In this document: positions 1 through 8,212 of the stretch, in pieces
Numbering within the stretch: the stretch's first letter is position 1
Layout: every line of letters starts with the position of its first letter
From: Noviherbaspirillum aerium
GTDB taxonomy: Bacteria; Pseudomonadota; Gammaproteobacteria; Burkholderiales; Burkholderiaceae_D
NCBI RefSeq assembly: GCF_008929045.1
Contig: NZ_VFAH01000003.1
Location: 248,001 to 312,000, forward strand
Length of the DNA stretch: 64,000 bases
Direction: 5' to 3'
Position numbers and translations under genes: made by a program
Notes under the pieces: generated by a model
Seen by the model: only the letters and a program-made list of their open reading frames with translations
What the model was told of the DNA's origin: nothing
The model's database searches: none

Positions 1-1029
1 TTGCAGCTGATGCAGCTGCACCAGGAACACCGGCACGCCGATCAATGCCGTGATCACGCCCACCGGCAGCTGCTGCGGCGCTATCACGGTGCGCGCCAGC
101 GTATCGGCCAGCACCAGGAAACTGCCGCCGGCCAGGGTGGCCGCCGGCAGCAGCAGGCGATGGTCGGGACCCCATGCGAAGCGGCAGGCATGCGGCACGA
201 TCAGGCCGACGAAACCGATGCTGCCGGCGCTGCTGACGGCGCTTGCGGTGAGCAGCGCCGAACACAGGAACAGCCCCTGGCGCAGGCGCGCGACCGAGAT
301 GCCGAGCGTTGCCGCCGCTTCCGCGTGCAGGGCCATCACATTGATCGCGCGTGCCACGCGGATGGCAAAGACGAGTACAGCGCCCCAGATGCACCAGGGC
401 AGCCAGCGCAGCTGCGTGGCCGACAGATCGCCGATCAGCCAGAACACCATGCCGCGCAGCCGGTTGTCGGGCGCGATCGAGAGCATCAGGGTGATCAGCG
501 CGCCGCAGCCGGAAGCGACGATGACGCCGGTCAGCAGCAGCATCGGCGCATTGCCGTCGCCGCCGCTGCCGCGCAGGTCGCGGCGGGCCAGCAGCAGCAG
601 GAGAAAGGCCACCGCGATGGCGCCGCCGAACGCGGCAACATCGACCACCCAGGCCGCCGCCATGAACAGGATGGCGGCCAGCGCGCCGACCGCCGCGCCG
701 CCGGATACGCCGAGCACATAGGGATCGGCCAGCGGATTGCGCAGCAGCGCCTGCATCATCACGCCGGCCAGCGCCAGCGTGGCGCCGGTGACGAAGGCCG
801 ACAGCGCGCGGCCGAGACGCAGCTCCAGGAGCGTCGCCGCCAGCGATTCCGGTTTTCCCCTCAGCAGCTCGCCGAGCGCGCCGAACAGCTCGCCCGCCGA
901 CAGCGGCACCGAACCGATGGCGCAGGCGAACAGGATGGCGGCGCAGCCGGCGCCCCCCAGCATCGCCAGGATGGTGAGCGCGCGGCGGCGCTCGCGGAAG
1001 GATGGCAGTGTGAGGACGCTGCTATGCAC
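1..1029 (-). CDS. btuC: Cobalamin ABC transporter permease BtuC (FecCD family), 3' end cut by window edge
   Basis: Inner-membrane permease of a vitamin B12 importer, expected to pair with an ATPase BtuD and a binding protein BtuF beyond the window edge. The reverse-strand frame stays open through base 1 (343 codons), so only a few C-terminal residues should be missing. Visible FecCD-family features are a first membrane segment at about residues 17-37, GATLALAGVMMQALLRNPLADP at about 95-115 (a conserved FecCD stretch), and near the end APQQLPVGVITALIG. The GTG at 1029 is chosen because the next ATG lies inside the first membrane helix. It follows the btuB stop by 20 bases, so the two are probably cotranscribed under the B12 riboswitch. 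The family is certain; the substrate is inferred from btuB and the riboswitch. Confidence 0.88.
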   Translation of the reverse strand, partial: MHSSVLTLPSFRERRRALTILAMLGGAGCAAILFACAIGSVPLSAGELFGALGELLRGKPESLAATLLELRLGRALSAFVTGATLALAGVMMQALLRNPLADPYVLGVSGGAAVGALAAILFMAAAWVVDVAAFGGAIAVAFLLLLLARRDLRGSGGDGNAPMLLLTGVIVASGCGALITLMLSIAPDNRLRGMVFWLIGDLSATQLRWLPWCIWGAVLVFAIRVARAINVMALHAEAAATLGISVARLRQGLFLCSALLTASAVSSAGSIGFVGLIVPHACRFAWGPDHRLLLPAATLAGGSFLVLADTLARTVIAPQQLPVGVITALIGVPVFLVQLHQLQ

Positions 1030-1049
1030 GTTGCTTGGCTTTCGAGGAA

Positions 1050-2924
1050 TCAGCGGATGCCGTAACGGACGCCGACGAAGAGATTGGAACCGGCGTTATT
1101 GTAGTTCCTCGCCAGTTCATAGTCCTTGTCCAGCACATTGTTCCAGCGGGCGAAGAGCGACCAGTTGGGCGCGACATCATAGTTCGCATAGAGGTTGAAG
1201 ATGCCGTAGCCTCCCAGCCGGTTGCGGTTGTTGGTGTCGTCGAAGCGATCGCCGGAAAAGATGACTTCGCCGCCGCCGGTCAGCTTGCCGGCGGTGCGGT
1301 CGAGCGACAGCGTGCCATGCCTCTTCGCGCGCCGCGCCAGCTGCCGGCCGGTGGTTTCATCCTTCGGATCCTGCAGGTCGAGCGTTGCGCGCAGCCGGTA
1401 GTCGCCGAGCGCGGTGCTGGCGCCGAGCGTGAGGCCGGAAATCAGCGCCTCGTTGACGTTGTAGGCGCAGCCGAACGGATGGGTTGCCTGTTCCACCGGG
1501 CAGACCGGCGCATTGACCAGGAGATCGGTCAGGCGGTTGCGGTAATACACCGCGCTGTAGGTCGACTTGCCGTCTTCATAGTACAGCCCTGCCTCGGCAT
1601 TGCGGCCCTTCTCCGGACGGTTGTTGGCAAAGCCGAACCCGGGGAAATACAGGTCGTTGAAGGTCGGCGCGCGATAACTGGTGCCGACGCTGGCGCTGGC
1701 GCGCAAGGCGCTGCTCAGGCGATAGCCATAGGACAGGCTGCCGGTGGTGCGCGAACCGAACTGCGAATTGTCGTCGTTGCGCAGGCTGGCTGCCGCCAGG
1801 TGATCGCCGCGCTTGAGCTGGTAGGCGGCGGCAAGCGAGTTGGTGGTGCGCGAGCGGTTCAGCGCGCTGGTGGTTGAATCGACTTCCTCGCGGCGATGCT
1901 CGGCGATCAGCTGCAGCACGTCGGTGGCGGCGACGGTGAAGCTGTTCTGCCAGCTGATCTGCTGCTGCGTGGTGTCGAACAGCGTGCGGCCGGTGCGCGT
2001 GTCGGTGACGGCCTTGTCCTGCGACTGCGATACCAGGACCTGGCTGTTCCAGTTCGGCAGTATCTGGTTCTTCGTGTACGCCCCGATGGTGGAGACCTTC
2101 TGCTTGATGCGGTCATCGAAGGTGGCGCTGTTGTCGAACTGCGACTTCAGGTCGCTGTGCAGGAAATTGACGCCGATCTCATGGCCCTTCGCCAGTTCCA
2201 GGCTGAACTGTCCGCTGGCGCTGTCGTTGTCGTAGCCGTCGCGGTCGGCATTGAAGCCGGTGGCGCCGCGCCGGGTGGCGGAGAAGCCTTCGGACTCGTC
2301 ATGCGCGGCCCGCAGCGCATAGCGGAAGCCGTTGCTGGATCCGGAGACGCCGGCCTCCAGGTTGTAGGTCTGGTAGGTGCCGATGCCGGCCGATACCGTC
2401 GGCGCCAGCGGCCCGTCGCCCTTCTTGGTGAAGATCTGGATCACGCCGCCCACCGCGTCGGCGCCATACATGGTGCTGAGCGGGCCATAGACGATTTCCA
2501 CGCGGTCGATCTGCGACAGCGGAATGCCGGCCCAGTTGGCGCCGCCGCTGGTGGCCGAACCGACGCGCACGCCGTCGACCAGCACCACGTTCTGCTTGTT
2601 GTCCGTTCCGCGCAGGAACACCGAGGAGTTGGTGCCGGGGCCGCCGGTGCGGGTGATTTCGATGCCGCGCTGGCGCTGCAGCAGTTCGACCAGCGAAGTG
2701 CGGCCGGACTTGGCAATCTCTTCGGAAGTGATGACGACGTTATCGTTCAGCACTTCGGTGGCGATCTGCGGCGTGCGGTTGGCGGTCACGACCACCGACT
2801 CCAGTTTTTTTTCTTGTGCGAACGCGACAGACATGACGGAAGCGGAGAACGCGGCGCCGATGGCCAGCGCCATGGCGAGCGGCTTGCCTGCGGCCGGACG
2901 GCCCAGGGATGCGGATAAGATCAT
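1050..2924 (-). CDS. btuB: TonB-dependent outer-membrane cobalamin receptor BtuB
   Basis: Outer-membrane beta-barrel that imports vitamin B12 using TonB energy. The 624-residue product has a signal peptide (about residues 1-36, hydrophobic core then AFA before QEKK) and a Ton box ESVVVTA at 42-48. A plug domain follows with VVITSEEI, VELLQRQRGIEI, VLVDGVRV and RVEIVYGPLSTMYGADAVGGVIQI. The barrel then runs to a C-terminal strand ending in VGVRYGIR. Length and plug motifs fit BtuB. The ATG at 2924 is preferred over upstream in-frame starts because the signal peptide begins there. The cobalamin riboswitch lies about 100 bases upstream, so repression by adenosylcobalamin is expected. btuC follows directly. 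Confidence 0.93.
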   Translation of the reverse strand: MILSASLGRPAAGKPLAMALAIGAAFSASVMSVAFAQEKKLESVVVTANRTPQIATEVLNDNVVITSEEIAKSGRTSLVELLQRQRGIEITRTGGPGTNSSVFLRGTDNKQNVVLVDGVRVGSATSGGANWAGIPLSQIDRVEIVYGPLSTMYGADAVGGVIQIFTKKGDGPLAPTVSAGIGTYQTYNLEAGVSGSSNGFRYALRAAHDESEGFSATRRGATGFNADRDGYDNDSASGQFSLELAKGHEIGVNFLHSDLKSQFDNSATFDDRIKQKVSTIGAYTKNQILPNWNSQVLVSQSQDKAVTDTRTGRTLFDTTQQQISWQNSFTVAATDVLQLIAEHRREEVDSTTSALNRSRTTNSLAAAYQLKRGDHLAAASLRNDDNSQFGSRTTGSLSYGYRLSSALRASASVGTSYRAPTFNDLYFPGFGFANNRPEKGRNAEAGLYYEDGKSTYSAVYYRNRLTDLLVNAPVCPVEQATHPFGCAYNVNEALISGLTLGASTALGDYRLRATLDLQDPKDETTGRQLARRAKRHGTLSLDRTAGKLTGGGEVIFSGDRFDDTNNRNRLGGYGIFNLYANYDVAPNWSLFARWNNVLDKDYELARNYNNAGSNLFVGVRYGIR

Positions 2925-3027
2925 GTGAATTTCCAGTGATTGACAACCGGCCTGCTTCCCCGCAAGCCGGATTGAACGAAAGCGACGGACGGACGACTCT
3001 CCCTGTCCGGCGGCTTCCACCTGTCCT

Positions 3028-3218
3028 GGCCGGTATCCGGGCTGGCAAGGTCGAACGGCCAGCCTTCCCATGCAGATGATGCACAGTGGCTTGAGTGGCC
3101 GTCTGTCAGCGACTTGTGTCGTGACGCTTGCTTACCGTTGCGGGGGCAGCACACGTTGTGCCTGAAAGGCTTCGTGTTTCCCGTTTAACTGCGGACGCGA
3201 ATGCATCCGCGGGCACCA
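3028..3218 (-). promoter_or_regulatory. Cobalamin (AdoCbl) riboswitch upstream of btuB
   Basis: On the reverse strand the leader carries the expected conserved blocks in order: GGTGCC near 3217, GGGAAAC, the CTGCCCCCGCAAC core near 3155, the B12 box containing GCCACTG near 3088, GGGAAGGC near 3066, and a closing GCCAGCCCGGATACC near 3030-3046. The family senses adenosylcobalamin and lowers expression of B12 uptake and synthesis genes. A CCGGC...GCCGG stem just before the btuB start could form part of the expression platform. Boundaries are approximate because I placed them by eye. Confidence 0.92.
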
Positions 3219-3437
3219 GAACCCGCGTATTGTAATACCAATCCCCCGGGTATCCCACGACAAATGCAATCGACGGATTTTTTCGGCTGGCAAGGCTGCG
3301 GCGGAAGCTTAGGAGTCCGAGGCAGGACCATGGTCGGTGAGTCCAACCCGGCCAGACGGAATAGAGGCGATCTCCCCTCAGAAATATCTCCGGATTCAAA
3401 TGGAGCCTTGGAGTAATCCGCAATAACGGAAAGACGC

Positions 3438-4022
3438 TCACTGCCCGGAATTGCCTTGCGCAAATTCCAGGACAAGCAACCCTCCATAAGCAATCCCGTG
3501 ACGGCTTCGGGCGGCCCGCAGCGCGATGTCGCGGACCGGACCGCCGTGAGCGCATTCCTTCAGCAGGCGCATCGTGCCGGCATGGGCGACAACGATGGCT
3601 CCCTCCGTTTTGCCGGCGAGCAGGTCGGCATGAAATCCGGCCACCCGCTTCGCCACATCCATCACCCTCTCGCCGTTGCCTGGCCGATATTCGGCCATGT
3701 CCGCCGCCCAGGCATCGATTTCCTCGCGGGGTATCCTGTCCCACGGCTGCATCTCCCAGGCGCCGAAGTGCATCTCGGCAAGCCGCGTATCAAGCACCGG
3801 AGCCTGGACGCCGAGCCGTTGCGCCAGCATGCCGGCGAGTTCGCGGCAGCGCCGGAGCGGGCTTGCATACAGCGGCAAACCCCGCGGCAGCAAGGGCAGG
3901 TTCGCATTGATGACGCGCAGATGCTCATCCATGGGCACATCGAGGTCGGTGCCGCCGTAGCAGCGCCCGGGCTCGACATCCGGCCTGCCGTGGCGGAGCA
4001 GATAGAGACGCATGCCGCTCAT
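3438..4022 (-). CDS. cobC: Alpha-ribazole phosphatase CobC (histidine phosphatase family)
   Basis: A 194-residue phosphoglycerate-mutase-like phosphatase expected to remove the phosphate from alpha-ribazole-5'-phosphate or adenosylcobalamin-5'-phosphate in nucleotide-loop assembly. The catalytic LRHG motif sits at residues 8-11 (LYLLRHGRPD). LYASPLRRCREL supplies the second conserved arginine region, a glutamate lies in RLAEMHFGAWE, and the second histidine is in VVAHAGTMR. The ATG at 4022 overlaps the cobS stop (ATGA), which supports translational coupling and this start; a second ATG lies three codons in. It is the last gene of cobT-cobS-cobC. The exact substrate is inferred from the operon, because the fold also covers other phosphatases. 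Confidence 0.88.
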   Translation of the reverse strand: MSGMRLYLLRHGRPDVEPGRCYGGTDLDVPMDEHLRVINANLPLLPRGLPLYASPLRRCRELAGMLAQRLGVQAPVLDTRLAEMHFGAWEMQPWDRIPREEIDAWAADMAEYRPGNGERVMDVAKRVAGFHADLLAGKTEGAIVVAHAGTMRLLKECAHGGPVRDIALRAARSRHGIAYGGLLVLEFAQGNSGQ

Positions 4023-4834
4023 GCGGCAGCCGCCAGCAATGCAAGATAGCAGCCCGCCTCGCAGACCTGCTGCACCGCGCCGAGGCAGTCGCCGGTATAG
4101 CCGCCGATGCGGCGCACGAACTTGCGCGCCAGCCAGGCGGCGCAGACCGCCATGGCCAGCAGTGCGGCGAGCAGCGCGGGCCATGCCAGCCAGCCCAGCC
4201 ACAGCAGGACAATCGCCGGCAGCAGCGCGAGCACCGACGCGATCAGGAACTCCGCATGCGACATGCGCTGCGCCAGCGGCTTGGCCTTGCCCTCGCCCTT
4301 CACATAGTCCAGCCGCCAGATCAGCGCCGTTGCCATCAGGCGCGACATCGGATGCGCCAGCAGCAGCGCCGCGACCACCGCCTGCGAAGACAGGTAAGCC
4401 AGCGTCGCGCATTTCAGCGCCAGCAGCAGGCCGATGCCGATCGCGCCATAGGCGCCGATGCGGGAATCGGTCATGATTTCCAGCACCCTCGCGGGCGTCA
4501 TGCCGCCGCCCAGGCCGTCGCAGGTATCGGCAAAGCCGTCTTCATGAAACGCGCCGGTCAGGTAGATGCCGGCGATGGTCGACAGCAGCACCGCCACCGG
4601 CTGCGGCAGCACCCATGCCGCCAGCGCGTAGACGCCGGCGGCCACCGCGCCGACCACGATGCCGACCGCCGGAAAATACCGGCTGGCCTTGTTCAGCCAC
4701 GCCGGTTCGAAGCCGACCCAGCGTGGTATCGGCAGGCGCGTGAAGAATTGCAGCGCAATGAAGAACAGCCGCAGCTGATGAACGCCGCGCATGACAAGCG
4801 AATCGGGCCGGATGCCGGATGGCTGCATCGTCAC
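4019..4834 (-). CDS. cobS: Adenosylcobinamide-GDP ribazoletransferase (cobalamin synthase) CobS
   Basis: Integral membrane enzyme that joins alpha-ribazole (or its 5'-phosphate) to adenosylcobinamide-GDP, the last assembly step of the cobalamin nucleotide loop. The 271-residue product is very hydrophobic with several membrane helices. It shows the family-defining acidic motif GAFHEDGFADTCDGLGGG at about residues 94-111 and a second conserved stretch DSRIGAYGAIGIG. The start is GTG at 4834, overlapping the cobT stop by four bases (GTGA); an ATG two codons later is an alternative. The overlaps on both sides show a tightly coupled operon behind the 6 kb riboswitch. Confidence 0.93.
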   Translation of the reverse strand: MTMQPSGIRPDSLVMRGVHQLRLFFIALQFFTRLPIPRWVGFEPAWLNKASRYFPAVGIVVGAVAAGVYALAAWVLPQPVAVLLSTIAGIYLTGAFHEDGFADTCDGLGGGMTPARVLEIMTDSRIGAYGAIGIGLLLALKCATLAYLSSQAVVAALLLAHPMSRLMATALIWRLDYVKGEGKAKPLAQRMSHAEFLIASVLALLPAIVLLWLGWLAWPALLAALLAMAVCAAWLARKFVRRIGGYTGDCLGAVQQVCEAGCYLALLAAAA

Positions 4835-5865
4835 GCGTCCTTGCCGCTGACCTGCGCCGAGTCGAAGGTGGCCATGTCATTGAGGAAGTTGACGGCCGCA
4901 TGCAGCAGAGGCAGGGCCAGCGCGCAGCCGCTGCCTTCGCCCAGGCGCAGGCCGAGCTGCAGCAGCGGACGCGCATCGAGATGCGCGAGCATGCTCCTGT
5001 GGCCGCGCTCGTCAGAACAGTGTGAGAACACGCAGTAGCCGAGAATGGCCGGCTGCAGTTTGGCCGCCACCAGCAGCGCGCTGGTGACGATGAAGCCGTC
5101 GATCAGCAGCACCATGCGCCGGCTTGCCGCCGCCAGCATGGCCCCGGTCATCATGGCGATTTCGAATCCGCCCAGCGCAGCGAGGATGTCCAGCGGCTCG
5201 CTCGCCTGCGCATGCAGTTCGGCCGACCGCTGCAGCACCTTCAGCTTGTGGGCGATGCCCTCCTCCGACAAGCCCGCCCCGGCGCCCACGCATTGCTTCA
5301 GCGGCGCGCCGGTCAGCCTATGCATCAGTGCCGCGGCGGCGCTGGTATTGCCGATACCCATCTCGCCAAACCCGAGCACATTGCCCTCCAGTCCTTCGAC
5401 CAGTTCGATCCCGTGACGGATCGCCAGCATGCATTGCTCCCGCGTCATGGCCGCTTCGCGCATGAAGTTGCCGGTGCCATGCGCCACCTTGCGGTCCAGC
5501 AGGCCGGGGCGAGGACCGAAATCATGGTTGACGCCGGCATCGATCACCTGCAGCGCGCACTGGTTCTGGCGCGCGAAGACATTGATCGCCGCACCGCCGC
5601 CAAGGAAGTTTTCCACCATCTGCCAGGTCACGTCCTGCGGATAGGGAGACACCTTTTCCGCGACCACGCCATGGTCGCCGGCGAACACCAGAATGGCCGG
5701 CGCGGCAATGCGCGGGCGGACGGTGCGCTGGATGAGTCCGACCTGGCGGGCCAGCGTTTCCAGCATGCCCAGGCTGCCGAGCGGCTTGGTCTTGTTATTG
5801 ATGGCGGCGTCGAGCTGCGCGGACAGCGCGGCGTCGCCGGGGGATTCGACGAAGGGGATGGGCAT
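4831..5865 (-). CDS. cobT: Nicotinate-nucleotide--dimethylbenzimidazole phosphoribosyltransferase CobT
   Basis: Cytosolic enzyme that makes alpha-ribazole-5'-phosphate from nicotinate mononucleotide and a lower-ligand base such as dimethylbenzimidazole. The 344-residue product has the conserved N-terminal block KTKPLGSLGMLE and then FAGDHGVVAEKVSPYPQDVT. GEMGIGNTSAAAAL follows mid-protein, and CVGAGAGLSEEG and LDILAALGGFEIAMMTGAML lie in the second half. The ATG at 5865 is chosen because an AGGA lies a few bases upstream and the family N-terminus begins shortly after; in-frame ATGs at 5877 and 5913 are possible. First gene of the operon controlled by the cobalamin riboswitch at 5995-6186. Confidence 0.93.
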   Translation of the reverse strand: MPIPFVESPGDAALSAQLDAAINNKTKPLGSLGMLETLARQVGLIQRTVRPRIAAPAILVFAGDHGVVAEKVSPYPQDVTWQMVENFLGGGAAINVFARQNQCALQVIDAGVNHDFGPRPGLLDRKVAHGTGNFMREAAMTREQCMLAIRHGIELVEGLEGNVLGFGEMGIGNTSAAAALMHRLTGAPLKQCVGAGAGLSEEGIAHKLKVLQRSAELHAQASEPLDILAALGGFEIAMMTGAMLAAASRRMVLLIDGFIVTSALLVAAKLQPAILGYCVFSHCSDERGHRSMLAHLDARPLLQLGLRLGEGSGCALALPLLHAAVNFLNDMATFDSAQVSGKDA

Positions 5866-5994
5866 GTGATCCTGCATGTGGCTGTTGAGTGGCTGCGGCA
5901 TTGGCGGCATTCCGGAACGAACTGGCGGAGAGGCATGCGAAGAACCCCGTCCGCATGGCGTGACGCATCGGCGCATGCGCCGACACGGCGTTCC

Positions 5995-6186
5995 GGCCGG
6001 TATCCGGGCTGGCAAGATGGAGCGGCCGGCCTTCCCATGCAGATGATGCACAGTGGCTTGAGTGGCCGTCTGTCAGCGACTTGTGTCGCTGACGCTTGCC
6101 TACCGTTGCGGGGGCAGCACACGTCAGGCTGGTGAAGCTTCGTGTTTCCCGTTTAACTGCGGACGCGAGCGCATCCGCGGGCACCA
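5995..6186 (-). promoter_or_regulatory. Second cobalamin (AdoCbl) riboswitch, upstream of cobT
   Basis: Near-duplicate of the riboswitch at 3028-3218 and in the same orientation. It has the same GGTGCC, GGGAAAC, CCCCCGCAAC, B12 box (GCCACTG) and closing GGATACC blocks. A central stretch of more than 50 bases around the B12 box, from the TTCCCATGCAGATG side through the GTCTGTCAGCGAC side, is identical in both copies. It should place cobTSC under the same ligand as btuBC. The rest of the 437-base gap between cobT and the hydrolase gene shows no other feature to me. Boundaries are approximate. Confidence 0.92.
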
Positions 6187-6302
6187 GAACGCAGCGAGTG
6201 TACGGCGGCCGACCCGGCCCGTCAAATCGGCAAGCGATTTGCGGACAAGCCCGGTAAACTGTCGCCCCAGCCATGATTACCTCAACCCGCCGGACACCAT
6301 CC

Positions 6303-7154
6303 ATGACCAGCCAAGCCGATTACTACAGCCAGCAATACAATGCCCGCGCCTCCATTCCCGATCATCCTTACATCTTCACCCGCTGGCTGAAGGATTCGAT
6401 GCAGGTGCGGCGTTCGCAGGCGGCGCTGTTCGACCTCGCCTACGGCGAAGCCGCCGCCGAACGCCTGGACTTCTTCCCGGCCAGCCGCGGCGACGCGCCG
6501 CTGCTGGTCTTCATCCACGGCGGCTGGTGGCGCTCGCTGGACAAGTCGGATTTTTCCTTCGTCGCGCCCGCCTATACCCGTGCCGGCTTCAATGTGGCGC
6601 TGACCAATTACACCCTGGCGCCGCATGCCACCATCGCCGAAATCGTGATGCAGCAGGTGCATGCGCTGGCCTGGCTGTATCGCAATGCCGAAAGATACGA
6701 CTTCGATCCGAACCGCATCGTCGTCGCCGGCCACTCCGCCGGCGCCCACCTGGCGGCGATGATGATGGCCGCGCACTGGCCGGTATTCGGCGCCGACCTG
6801 CCGGAAGACCTGGTCAAGGGCGGCGTCCTGCTGTCGGGCCTCTACGACCTGGAACCGGTGAGGCATGCCGAGTTCGTCAACGTCGACCTGAAATTGACCG
6901 AGGCCGACATTGCCCCGTTGTCGCCGGCGCTCATGCCGCAGGTCCATCCGGCTCCTTTCATTACCGCATACGGCGCGCTGGAATCCGATGAATTCCGGCG
7001 CCAGACCGAACTCATCGCAGGCGCCTGGAGCGGCAGCCATCGCGGCGACATTCCCCTGCCCGGCCTGAACCACCTGACCATCTGCGACGCCTTTGCCGAC
7101 CCCGAGCACGCCCTCTGCCAGGCGGCGATCGACCTGATCAAGGAAATTCGGTAG
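6303..7154 (+). CDS. Alpha/beta hydrolase (HGG-motif, kynurenine formamidase/esterase-like)
   Basis: A 283-residue single-domain alpha/beta hydrolase. It has the oxyanion-hole motif HGGWW at residues 72-76 and the nucleophile elbow GHSAGAH with Ser145. A likely acid lies in LESDEF and the catalytic histidine in LPGLNHLTI near the C-terminus. The HGGWW/GHSAG pair is typical of the arylformamidase and hormone-sensitive-lipase-like branch; no kynurenine-pathway neighbours support a specific substrate. The ATG at 6303 is preferred to the in-frame ATG at 6273 because the family N-terminus begins about there; neither has a clear Shine-Dalgarno. It stands alone between the cob operon and cheZ. Confidence 0.75.
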   Translation: MTSQADYYSQQYNARASIPDHPYIFTRWLKDSMQVRRSQAALFDLAYGEAAAERLDFFPASRGDAPLLVFIHGGWWRSLDKSDFSFVAPAYTRAGFNVALTNYTLAPHATIAEIVMQQVHALAWLYRNAERYDFDPNRIVVAGHSAGAHLAAMMMAAHWPVFGADLPEDLVKGGVLLSGLYDLEPVRHAEFVNVDLKLTEADIAPLSPALMPQVHPAPFITAYGALESDEFRRQTELIAGAWSGSHRGDIPLPGLNHLTICDAFADPEHALCQAAIDLIKEIR

Positions 7155-7435
7155 TCGAAGTGGCAACATTGCGCAGGGAGAGGCAACACTTTACGGCACT
7201 CCCGCGTAGCGCTTTCATGTTCATGTTGCGCAGAAGAAATTCGTGGCTGATAATCCAAGTGAATGGGAAGGGCCGGGCTCACGGATCGATGGCATCCGGG
7301 ATTTCCGCCCGCGCTCCTGCCCGGCAATTGCCGGCGGCAAGTCGCGCCCGGTCATGCGGAACATGGCCGGGCCGCGCCATGACCGCCTGTCGAACGACGA
7401 TGGACAAGCTGACAACGAAAGAAGGATGCACCGAC

Positions 7436-8212
7436 ATGACCGATGCCGCAGATGATCTCGAAGCCCTGTTTGAAGAAGTAGCCGCGCAGCGGACAGAAGC
7501 GGTCGCCACGCCTGCCGCCGTGCAGGAAACCGTCAGCCTGGACAGCGAGCCCCTTGCTGCAGGCGCCGAGCCTGCCTTCGAAGCCGCGGCCTCGGAGCAA
7601 GGCGAGCATGAAGATCAGTCCATGTACGAACGCCTCGGCGGCATCGTGCGCATGCTGCACGACTCGCTGCGCCAGCTCGGCTATGACCGTTCGCTGTCGG
7701 ACGTGGCCAGCCAGATCACCGATGCACAGGGCCGCCTTGAGCATGTCGCCTCGCTGACCGAGCAGGCCGCCAACAAGGTCCTCAATACCGTGGACACCTG
7801 CATTCCGGAACAGGAAACCCTGCAGAAACAGGCCAAGGACATGGAGGGCCGCTGGACGCAGCTGTTCGAAGGCAAGCTCGGCATCGAGGAGTTCAAGGCG
7901 CTGGCCGGCGATTCGAAACAGTTCGCCGCGGTCGTGCAGGAAGCCACCGAATCGGAAAAGGCGCGACTGCTCGACATCATGATGGCCCAGGACTTCCAGG
8001 ACATCACCGGCCAGCTGATCAAGAAGATCGTGCTGATCACCAGCACCGCCGAAAAGGAACTGGCGCAGCTCCTGCGCGACAACGCTCCGCCGGAAGTGAA
8101 GGCCGCGATGGCCGAAGCCAAGCCGGTGGAACTGATGCAGGGCCCTGCCGCGCCTGGCGTGGCCATGGCACAGGACGATGTTGACAGCTTGCTTGCCGAT
8201 CTGGGGTTCTAA
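7436..8212 (+). CDS. cheZ: Chemotaxis protein phosphatase CheZ
   Basis: Cytosolic phosphatase that dephosphorylates CheY-P. In the 258-residue product a variable acidic N-terminal region (1-60) precedes a long helical core. The catalytic motif QDFQDITGQ at 185-193 places Asp189 and Gln193 in the positions of the catalytic Asp and Gln of the enterobacterial enzyme. The C-terminal tail DDVDSLLADLGF is the CheY-binding amphipathic peptide of the family. The start at 7436 has AAGGA nine bases upstream; an in-frame ATG at 7400 is an alternative. Its TAA overlaps the ATG of the next gene (TAATG), so the two are translationally coupled. No cheY, cheW, cheR or flagellar gene is visible nearby. Confidence 0.9.
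   Translation: MTDAADDLEALFEEVAAQRTEAVATPAAVQETVSLDSEPLAAGAEPAFEAAASEQGEHEDQSMYERLGGIVRMLHDSLRQLGYDRSLSDVASQITDAQGRLEHVASLTEQAANKVLNTVDTCIPEQETLQKQAKDMEGRWTQLFEGKLGIEEFKALAGDSKQFAAVVQEATESEKARLLDIMMAQDFQDITGQLIKKIVLITSTAEKELAQLLRDNAPPEVKAAMAEAKPVELMQGPAAPGVAMAQDDVDSLLADLGF

Noticed and set aside
1-1065. 354-codon plus-strand frame at the left edge
   Set aside because: Opposite btuC, whose frame shows clear FecCD motifs; the plus-strand translation is Gln/Arg/Ala-rich low complexity.
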